This document shows positions 54,858 through 62,476 of a stretch of 64,000 nucleotides of DNA, piece by piece. Under the pieces are notes generated by a model, which saw nothing but the letters and a program-made list of their open reading frames with translations, was not told where the DNA came from and did no database searches. The stretch's first letter is position 1. Each line of letters begins with the position of its first letter. Both the position numbers and the translations under genes were made by a program. Location of the stretch: the NCBI RefSeq assembly GCF_003201565.1, contig NZ_QJJP01000004.1:121605-185604 (forward strand), in the 5' to 3' direction. Origin of the DNA: Nitrosomonas sp. Nm84. GTDB taxonomy: Bacteria > Pseudomonadota > Gammaproteobacteria > Burkholderiales > Nitrosomonadaceae.

Positions 54858-54899
54858 ATGAAGAAGCAACGATTTACGGAAAGCCAGATCATGTGTTGA
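54858..54899 (+). pseudogene. Second IS3-family OrfA start fragment
   Basis: MKKQRFTESQIMC followed by a stop matches the start of another IS3-type OrfA (usual form MKKSRFTEEQI). Only 13 codons are left. Confidence 0.5.
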
Positions 54900-54973
54900 C
54901 ACCGATCGAAAATTGATCAGAAAAGCCTAGTTGTACCGGCTTAGAATTGACCAGGTAATCCACGCAATCACCA

Positions 54974-57091
54974 TTAAAAACCACTTTCTCGTATAAAAAC
55001 AGATGTGATCATTTCATAGACTCTCGTTGCGAGTGAAATGGGAGTGCCCGAGATAAAAATGTTTCCCTTGATTTCTTTTTGTGGTACTGAGGAAGAAACA
55101 TTACCTAAGTAGACAGCATAAATTGTTGTTTCCGGTACAAATGTACCATTCTTGCTGCTCCGAGTAGCCACACTTCCACCATAGTTTGAAATCAGATAGG
55201 TTAAATCAAGATTCCTGATTTCGCTTTTATCGATTCTATCAATGGAAGCCGTTAATTTGGGTAATTGAATATCCTCAGGGTAGAATGAGGCTTGTTGCCC
55301 TAGTTCAATTCGATTCAGTTCATATTCAGAGACAACACCTCTGATTTCAGAAGTGTTCGAGTCCATAATGGAGAAAAGCGGTGTGGCACTTTTAACCCAA
55401 CCAGACACGTGCAATGTTTCATCCATTTCTGTAATGACCCCCGAAAATGGTGCGCGTAGGCTAAGTTTTTCCTGCTGCCTCTCCAAGCCCTCCAGTTTGC
55501 TGGATTCTGATGCAATTTCTTCTAGTATTACCTGCAAATTATCTTGCTCTTGACGACTGACCACCGCTCTTGTGGCGCGCAGTTCTAACAATTCGAGCCG
55601 TTTGCGTGTAAGTTCTATTTCTACGTCGAGTTTCTGTGATTTTAATACTATAAGTACTTGGTCTTTATCTACTTTTTGACCTGATTGAATCTCAATAGAA
55701 ACAATTTGGGCGGATTCAGGTGTGAAAATCTTACTGTAATTTGCAGAGGTTAGTACTCCAGGAATATAAATATGTGAATTCCAAGGGATAAATAAAAGGC
55801 TTATAGAGCTTATTAAAATAAGCATCCATATTCGCAACCGATTATTTAATTGAATGCTGTTTCTTAACATCCACCAATATCTGACTTCTTTAAAAAGAGG
55901 AACAAGAATAAGTGCAACTATCTCCACTACAAATAGAATAATACCTAATAATTTGAAAAATAGATGATAAACTAGTAGAGCAATTCCGATGAATAGAATC
56001 AAACGATAGAACCAGGTAAACCATGCATAGCCAATCAATTTAAATTCTATTTCAGGAGAAAAATGCTCCGGTTTCTCTTCGACGGATCCAAATAGTAATT
56101 GGCGTAATTTCCATTTTGCTAATAGAAATGATCGTTGCTGCAAATTGTCGATGCCCCACCAGTCTGACAAAATATAGTAACCATCGAAACGCATAAAAGG
56201 TGTGATATTGATCAGCAGGCTACTAATCAAACTGGTAGTTGCAATCACAAAACAAACGCTACGCAATATCCCTTCGGGTAAAAATGCCCAAATAAATAAA
56301 CAAATACCAGCCATCAACAGTTCATTCAAAATTCCAGCTGCAGCTACATGTATTCGTTGTTTCTTTGAATATAGCCGCCACGTATCCGACATATCGCTAT
56401 AGATCATTGGCACCATGACCATAAAAGCTAACCCCATACTAGGTACACGACAACCATAATGCTTCGCTGTATACATATGCCCAAGCTCGTGAATAGTCTT
56501 TACGCCTATTAACGCAATTGCATAAACAAGGATACCTTGCAACGAAAAAAAATGAAGGAATGTGTTCGCAAACACATCCCATTGACGTGAAACTAGGTAT
56601 AAACCCGCTATACCGATTAGGATGGCAAAACTCAGGAAAGTGGCAGAAAATAATTGCTTGACAAAAGGATACGTTCGATTCAAGAACGCATCGGGTTGAA
56701 AAAGAGGAATGCGAAAAAATAAATATTGATGAGCTATTTTCTTCCACAAATTTGTATCAGCCTTTCTGTGTTGTGCTAAATATTCAGAGGCTGGTTGCGC
56801 ATGAGATTGATTCGTTAATTGGTTGCGCTGCAGGAAGTTAATCAGAGTTGCTATATCTTCTTGTGTCGGTTTAAAAACTGTTTCATTTGCGATCTGATCT
56901 ATTATCTGCTGACCATTATTGATTGACCATCTGCTCAGCATGTGATGAATCAGGATGCTTATTCGGTAAAAACGATTATTGACAGGATCATATAAAGTCC
57001 ATGTGGCTGACCCATCATGAGCATTAGGCGCTTTTAAGAAATGTAAATCGCTTCGTAATGAAGGTAAGGGTTGAATGTTACTTGAAGACAT
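54974..57091 (-). CDS. M50-type site-2 protease domain fused to HlyD-like membrane-fusion domain
   Basis: A 705-residue protein. The N-terminal 120 residues resemble a PqqD-like/winged region (FLKAPNAHDGSATWTLYDPVNNRFYRI). An integral M50 domain follows, with the zinc motif HELGHMYTAKHYG (H201, E202, H205) and the third-ligand segment NITPFMRFDGYYILSD (about 295-310), among about eight membrane helices. From about residue 430 a helix leads into an HlyD/biotinyl-lipoyl-like adaptor: VEIQSGQKVDKDQVLIVLKSQKLDVEIELTRKRLELLELRA, then SLRAPFSGVITEMDETLHVSGWV. It is the last gene of the five-gene operon. Predicted inner membrane protein that may process or hand over the giant surface protein; substrate unproven. 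Confidence 0.82.
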   Translation of the reverse strand: MSSSNIQPLPSLRSDLHFLKAPNAHDGSATWTLYDPVNNRFYRISILIHHMLSRWSINNGQQIIDQIANETVFKPTQEDIATLINFLQRNQLTNQSHAQPASEYLAQHRKADTNLWKKIAHQYLFFRIPLFQPDAFLNRTYPFVKQLFSATFLSFAILIGIAGLYLVSRQWDVFANTFLHFFSLQGILVYAIALIGVKTIHELGHMYTAKHYGCRVPSMGLAFMVMVPMIYSDMSDTWRLYSKKQRIHVAAAGILNELLMAGICLFIWAFLPEGILRSVCFVIATTSLISSLLINITPFMRFDGYYILSDWWGIDNLQQRSFLLAKWKLRQLLFGSVEEKPEHFSPEIEFKLIGYAWFTWFYRLILFIGIALLVYHLFFKLLGIILFVVEIVALILVPLFKEVRYWWMLRNSIQLNNRLRIWMLILISSISLLFIPWNSHIYIPGVLTSANYSKIFTPESAQIVSIEIQSGQKVDKDQVLIVLKSQKLDVEIELTRKRLELLELRATRAVVSRQEQDNLQVILEEIASESSKLEGLERQQEKLSLRAPFSGVITEMDETLHVSGWVKSATPLFSIMDSNTSEIRGVVSEYELNRIELGQQASFYPEDIQLPKLTASIDRIDKSEIRNLDLTYLISNYGGSVATRSSKNGTFVPETTIYAVYLGNVSSSVPQKEIKGNIFISGTPISLATRVYEMITSVFIRESGF

Positions 57092-57130
57092 GTTTTCTTT
57101 TGTCCCAGAGCGTCATGCCAATCGCTTAAC

Positions 57131-58483
57131 TTAAAAATCAAAATATTGGCGGGCTGCCGCAAGAGGTCGACGAAAAAGATAAAAAAATAAATTAACCGAA
57201 TTACCATATATTTTAGCTGTACCTTGCCAACCAATTCTAAGATGATCAATTGTCGCTGTTGTTTCAGCATCGACTCGGTAAACCAGCGTATCTCCTGGTA
57301 TCACTTCAGCACGAAAGCCAATATTAGTAACTTCTGCGCTGATTGAATTAAGCGGATCAATATTCAGGTATATTTTTACCGGGGCCCCGATAGAAAATTC
57401 AATATTATTTTGAACGGGTAAATCAATACGAAACATAAATTTCCCAGTTTCCGCAATTTCCATAAGCCTTTCACCAACAACCACTGGTTTCCCAATTAAC
57501 TCTAGCTTGTCACCAAATAACAGAAATCCATCTCTATCTGCTATCACATGAAGATGATCAAGCATTTCTTTTGCGTAATTTCTCTTGATATTAGCTAATT
57601 CAACTTTTGTTTTTAATAAAGCCACTTCTGCTTTACTTTTTTCATCTTGGAATGCACTTTGAGTAGCTCTTTTCAATTCAGCTTCGGCGACGGCTAAGGA
57701 TTGTTGAGCAACCACGTATTCGTTTCTATAGCTGGTATCTTCATAATTGAATAATGTTTGTCCTTGAGAGATCAGTTGATTGGGTTCAACGGGTATTGAT
57801 GCGATTACTCCGTCGATAGGTGCACTTACAATCAGTGGATCTTTAGCAACAACTTTAACGGATCCCAGCGTTGAGTGCTGGATGGGTAAGAAAAACAAGA
57901 TCACTGTCATGATCCCAATTACCCATCGAGTTTTTCTAGAAGCTAACCATATTTTTAATGGTCGATGCTTTTCAAAATAGCCCCAAGCATGTGCATAGGT
58001 ATCAGCTAATCGTTTTATCAAGAACAGCTCGTTATCACTCCACGCGGTTTCCCTTTCAAGCCATAAAGCACCTATTAATATGCCATTTGGCAATCGCATG
58101 CCAATCCAAACAGGAAATGGTAGCAATAAGCTCTGAAGATCTTGTTGCAATTCATTTGAGAGCTGCTCAAAAATGACTTGGGAAGGCAGATCACTCGAAG
58201 ATTCTTTTCTTTGATGATGAATGATGCGTTCAATCAATTGGTTTTTTGGAATTGAACGATCAACCACAGTAAGACCGGATGTTCTGATTGCTTGGAAACT
58301 AGAATTTACTTGCCCGACAGCTTTTAAGAGTGTTGCATGTCGGTATTTTAGTAAACGTCGTGTTTCATTGACTATAAGGTAATGTAATGCCAATAAATCT
58401 TCTGCATTACGTGCGTCTGCTTCTAACTGAAGTAAGATCAAAGTTGCTTTGCTTTCCTCTGGAAACACTTTTCTGTCATCCAT
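57131..58483 (-). CDS. GAF-like cytosolic domain fused to HlyD-type adaptor
   Basis: A 450-residue protein. Residues 1-180 look like a GAF-type sensor domain (LLALHYLIVNETRRLLKYRHATLL, then LPNGILIGALWLERETAWSDNELFLIKRLADTYAHAW). One membrane helix lies at about 190-205. An HlyD/barrel-sandwich periplasmic part with VSAPIDGVIASIPVEPNQLISQGQTLF, a coiled coil of about 80 residues, and a beta-barrel end follows. Starts with AAGGAT 8 bp upstream and lies 39 bp before the M50-HlyD gene. A cytosolic sensor on a membrane-fusion protein is unusual and points to signal-dependent export or efflux. Confidence 0.78.
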   Translation of the reverse strand: MDDRKVFPEESKATLILLQLEADARNAEDLLALHYLIVNETRRLLKYRHATLLKAVGQVNSSFQAIRTSGLTVVDRSIPKNQLIERIIHHQRKESSSDLPSQVIFEQLSNELQQDLQSLLLPFPVWIGMRLPNGILIGALWLERETAWSDNELFLIKRLADTYAHAWGYFEKHRPLKIWLASRKTRWVIGIMTVILFFLPIQHSTLGSVKVVAKDPLIVSAPIDGVIASIPVEPNQLISQGQTLFNYEDTSYRNEYVVAQQSLAVAEAELKRATQSAFQDEKSKAEVALLKTKVELANIKRNYAKEMLDHLHVIADRDGFLLFGDKLELIGKPVVVGERLMEIAETGKFMFRIDLPVQNNIEFSIGAPVKIYLNIDPLNSISAEVTNIGFRAEVIPGDTLVYRVDAETTATIDHLRIGWQGTAKIYGNSVNLFFYLFRRPLAAARQYFDF

Positions 58484-58520
58484 GACACATTGATCCTTAT
58501 GTGTTTTTTCTAGATCAGCG

Positions 58521-59342
58521 TTAATCTGGGAGATTAATAATAACGGTTCCGCTCATTCCAGCCAAAACATCTGTTGCATCGCTCTTAAAACTTGAAAAGA
58601 TACGTATGGTTTGAGAAACAGGGTCAACCCGGGCTCCAACTCTGGATATTTCAAGATCATAATTTTTCCCTGTTTCGTCGATTGCCATGGAAATATCGAT
58701 GCCTGGTCTTATCCATTTTAGCCAACCGGATGGAACGATCATCTCAACCTCAAGACTTGTGTCATCTAAGATTTTCATAATTTCACGACCTGGTTCAATC
58801 ACTTCATGTGCGTTCGCTTTAATCTCAGTAACTCGCCCATTCCATGGCGCTCTAAAAGAGCAAATGAAGTAATTACCAATTTTTATTGCCTCCAGTTCTG
58901 CCATGGCTTTATCCAACTGAGCTTTGGATACATCCAGTTCAAGTGAGCCGACAGCATTAAATGTCGAAAGACTTTCGTTATTCTCAGAAATCATTTTTTT
59001 TGCTAAAACTTCAGCTTCTGCTGCTTTTAGCTGCGCTCTTTGTCGGCTACATTCAAACTGTACTAGTTTTTCTCCTTGCTTGAAACGATCTCCTTCCTTG
59101 ACATTAATGTGTGTAATTTTAGCGATCACATCGGTTGATAACACAGCTTCACGTAATGGCTTAACCAAGCCTCGGATTGTTGTCGTTGAAGTGGAAGGAG
59201 AGGTAGACTTTTCTTTAGCTTGCTTTTCTATAGAATTCAAGACAGAAGCAGCCTTAGGTTCAGTAGATTCTGCGTAACCATTTGTTATGTAATATAAAAT
59301 ATAAAACACAAAAATGAATCCAATATAGCTAGAAACTCTCAT
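58521..59342 (-). CDS. HlyD-family periplasmic adaptor
   Basis: About 273 residues from the ATG at 59342 (the frame opens at a TTG at 59390; the ATG gives a normal signal-like helix YIGFIFVFYILYYITNGYAES). It has the barrel-sandwich halves VLSTDVIAKITHINVKEGDRFKQGEKLVQFECSRQRAQLKAAEAEVLAKKM and FRAPWNGRVTEIKANAHEVIEPGREIMKI, and a short alpha-hairpin. It resembles adaptors of RND or ABC export systems. No transporter gene accompanies it in this operon within the window. Confidence 0.82.
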   Translation of the reverse strand: MRVSSYIGFIFVFYILYYITNGYAESTEPKAASVLNSIEKQAKEKSTSPSTSTTTIRGLVKPLREAVLSTDVIAKITHINVKEGDRFKQGEKLVQFECSRQRAQLKAAEAEVLAKKMISENNESLSTFNAVGSLELDVSKAQLDKAMAELEAIKIGNYFICSFRAPWNGRVTEIKANAHEVIEPGREIMKILDDTSLEVEMIVPSGWLKWIRPGIDISMAIDETGKNYDLEISRVGARVDPVSQTIRIFSSFKSDATDVLAGMSGTVIINLPD

Positions 59343-59449
59343 TTGATCTCGGCTCTTAATAGAATTAGTAAAGATGTACGATGAAAGCAATGAGTTGAAG
59401 AATTCTAATTCAACGCCATGTGTTTATAACATATTAGATCAAAGAAATC

Positions 59450-62400
59450 TCACTGATTAACCACAACAAATTGTCTCTCGGTCGCTAGATTAAGTCGTTT
59501 AAGGGCGCTATAAGCGTGCTCTTTTGGCATGGGATGCCCAAGTAAATAGCCTTGAGCTTCATCGCATTTTAATTTGCATAAATGCTTAAATTGTTTTTCG
59601 GTTTCTACTCCTTCTGCCACAACAGTCATTCCCATTTTTTTCGACATTTCGATAATTGCCAAAACAATAGCGTTATTATCTGTATCTTCATTAATATCAC
59701 TCATAAATGAGCGATCTATTTTGACGATATCAATAGGAAATTTTTGTAAATACTGAAATGATGCATATCCCACACCAAAGTCATCAAGTGCAATTTGAAC
59801 TCCCATGTCATGAAGTTTATTCAAAAGCTGTGCCGAGCCTTCGATAGATTGCATAATCATGCTTTCAGTAATTTCAAGCACTAAATTTTTGAGTGGTACT
59901 TCATACTCACGTAAATAGCTGATTACTTTTCCGACCAAACCCTCAAATTGCAGTTGTGCGGCTGATATATTCACCGATATTTGTATTTCATCTGATACTT
60001 CTTTGCGCCAAATGGCAAGTTGTTTGATTGCTTCACGAAGAACCCAATCACCAATATGCAGGATCAAGCCACTTCGTTCGGCAACGCCAATAAAGTCTGC
60101 TGCAGTCAGGATTCCTTTTTCAGGATGGTGCCAACGTAGCAGGGCCTCAAATTTGCTGATCACATTATGTTCAATATCAACAATGGGTTGATAAAAAACT
60201 TCGAATTCGCTCTGTTCAATAGCACGTATAAGATCTGACTCAAGTTGTATTTCTGACAAATACTGATGGTTTATTTCTTTTGAATAAAATTGACACTTCC
60301 CTATGCCGCTAGATTCAGCATTATTTAGCGCTAAGTCAGCATAACTCAGTAAATTAGCAGCGTTCAGATCATCAATTGGATAGATACTAACGCCAATTGC
60401 GCTGTCAGTATTTATGTTAAAACCCTCAATAATTAAAGCTTGATTGAACGCGAGATAAATACGGTTAATAATCTGTGTTATAGGTTCGCTCCTCTTTAAT
60501 TCAGAAAGTAAAATATAAAAACCACTTTCATTTTTTCTCGATAGCATTGAATCGAGACCTGTGGTTCCGGTTCCGGAGGATACGACATCTGTTGTGCGCA
60601 AAATACTACTTATTCTGCGAGAGGCATCGACGATGAATTTTTCTGCTGCCTCATAACCTAAAGTATTGTAAACGCGCTGATAGCTATTTAATGAAAGGGA
60701 GAGAATAGCTACATAGCAACCTGATCTGGTCGCATAGGAAATTGCGGTCTTAAGTCGTTCCTGTAAGCCGAAACGATTCAGTAGGCCAGTTCCAGAGTCA
60801 TAGCTTGTGTGATGCTCAATCAGTTTTTGTTGTTTTTCATTTAGCTGTTCTAATTCTTTAATTTTTCCGATTAATTGATTGATGTCGATGTTGGCAGTAT
60901 CATTAACAACAGCTACCGAAGTACCGCTTTTTTCCGCATTATCTACTGTATCAGCGCTGCTATCTTCTTGTGCAATATCTCTCCACACAGTAACGCGGTT
61001 ACGGCCATTTTTCTTAGAATAATAAAGTGCCTTATCTGCCAAGTCGATCATTCCATTGATATCTTGTGCTCCATCCGTTATCAAGGAGATTCCTAAACTT
61101 ATAGTTACTCGTTCAATTCCAAAAGCATGATAAGTAGTAGCATTCATTACGTTGGTACGAATGCGTTCAGCAATTTTCAAAGCAGTCTCAATATCAATAT
61201 TTAGTAATACAAGACAAAACTCTTCTCCTCCATATCGACCTACAATATCCGTATCTCGTAAACTTTCTCTGGAAATGATAGTAACCAATTTAATGACCTC
61301 ATCGCCGACCTGATGCCCATAATTATCATTTACAGATTTAAAATGATCAATATCGAGCATGATGCAAATAAGATTGCTGCCTTGCTCACGTGACAAGTTA
61401 AAAGCTTCGTTGAAATAGGAAGTCAATGCTCGTCGATTGTAAAAACCAGTGAGCGGATCGATCTCTGCCAATTTTTTTAATTCATTATTTTGGCGCGATA
61501 TCTCGTTCCTCGATGATTCTAGATTTTTTAACATCAAGTCAAGCTTGAGATTGTTTTCCTCGATTTCCGTAACATCATCAAAAGTAACTAATGCACCTTT
61601 ACATTGATTGTCATTACCTAGAATTGGCGCACTATTAATCATAAAAATGCTTTTATCCTGTCGAGTTGAATTAAAATTTAACCGTATACGTGTTTGTATT
61701 TTTCTCTTCTTAAGAGATTCTGCCCAGGGATAAGGCCAATCTTCTTTCAATTGTTCAACTGAAGATTTTTCCCAGTTTAGTTTTGAAACTTCTTTACCAA
61801 TTAAACTATCGGATGGTAGTGCTACTTTTTGGCTGAATGCATTGTTTGCTAATAGAATACGTCCTTGCTCATCAAGAATCAGTATGCCTTCGGTTAAAGT
61901 ATCAAAAGCAGATTTAATTCGCTGCGGAACAACTCCTGAAGGATCCAGTTCTTTTAAGGCGCGTTTCAGCATTAATAAATGACCAAACAAACCAGATACC
62001 GCAACGAACAGCATAAAACCCCAGAATGAGTTTTTTATTTCTTCCAAGAGATTATTACCCAGGAGAGGTGCAAAACTTATTTCAACGACTCCCCATATCT
62101 GATCATCTTGAAAGATAGGAACCTGGATATGTGTCAAAGATGGCGCATTATTTTCATTAATTTGCCAATACTCATCATGAGCACCTACAACTGCAAAAAA
62201 TACGCCATCACTTTTTCGAACGGCACCTGAAAGAATATCTAAGTTACGGTTTACTAGAATATTTAAAGTTTTTTCTATCTGGATGAAATCATTTTTTTCT
62301 GCTGCTAATGCAAACTGGATGGCAAGAATCTCTGTTATATTCTTTCGGTTTTCTAAAAGAGAGTGCGATTTGTCAGGAACTATGCCAAGCGATTGACCAA

Positions 62401-62470
62401 TTAACAAAATACTCAAGATTAATGCTATTAATCCTAAGCTAAGTCGAACGTATGGCCGCAGTGTAAACAT
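59450..62470 (-). CDS. Membrane c-di-GMP enzyme: PAS-GGDEF-degenerate GGDEF-EAL
   Basis: A 1006-residue protein. A helix at about 10-28 and another at about 150-167 bracket a periplasmic sensor domain. A PAS domain (about 185-300; TEGILILDEQGRILLANNAFS) follows. The first GGDEF domain (335-495) has GGEEF at 414-418 and the inhibitory RxxD site at R405-D408. A second GGDEF-like domain (about 555-720) lacks the GGDEF motif. The EAL domain (about 735-985) keeps FEALLRW, LVLEITESMIM, DDFGVGYASFQYLQKFPIDIVKIDRSF and VVAEGVE. Both synthesis and breakdown of c-di-GMP are therefore possible. It starts 6 bp after the giant protein's stop, so expression is coupled. Confidence 0.9.
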   Translation of the reverse strand: MFTLRPYVRLSLGLIALILSILLIGQSLGIVPDKSHSLLENRKNITEILAIQFALAAEKNDFIQIEKTLNILVNRNLDILSGAVRKSDGVFFAVVGAHDEYWQINENNAPSLTHIQVPIFQDDQIWGVVEISFAPLLGNNLLEEIKNSFWGFMLFVAVSGLFGHLLMLKRALKELDPSGVVPQRIKSAFDTLTEGILILDEQGRILLANNAFSQKVALPSDSLIGKEVSKLNWEKSSVEQLKEDWPYPWAESLKKRKIQTRIRLNFNSTRQDKSIFMINSAPILGNDNQCKGALVTFDDVTEIEENNLKLDLMLKNLESSRNEISRQNNELKKLAEIDPLTGFYNRRALTSYFNEAFNLSREQGSNLICIMLDIDHFKSVNDNYGHQVGDEVIKLVTIISRESLRDTDIVGRYGGEEFCLVLLNIDIETALKIAERIRTNVMNATTYHAFGIERVTISLGISLITDGAQDINGMIDLADKALYYSKKNGRNRVTVWRDIAQEDSSADTVDNAEKSGTSVAVVNDTANIDINQLIGKIKELEQLNEKQQKLIEHHTSYDSGTGLLNRFGLQERLKTAISYATRSGCYVAILSLSLNSYQRVYNTLGYEAAEKFIVDASRRISSILRTTDVVSSGTGTTGLDSMLSRKNESGFYILLSELKRSEPITQIINRIYLAFNQALIIEGFNINTDSAIGVSIYPIDDLNAANLLSYADLALNNAESSGIGKCQFYSKEINHQYLSEIQLESDLIRAIEQSEFEVFYQPIVDIEHNVISKFEALLRWHHPEKGILTAADFIGVAERSGLILHIGDWVLREAIKQLAIWRKEVSDEIQISVNISAAQLQFEGLVGKVISYLREYEVPLKNLVLEITESMIMQSIEGSAQLLNKLHDMGVQIALDDFGVGYASFQYLQKFPIDIVKIDRSFMSDINEDTDNNAIVLAIIEMSKKMGMTVVAEGVETEKQFKHLCKLKCDEAQGYLLGHPMPKEHAYSALKRLNLATERQFVVVNQ

Positions 62471-62476
62471 GCTTAA

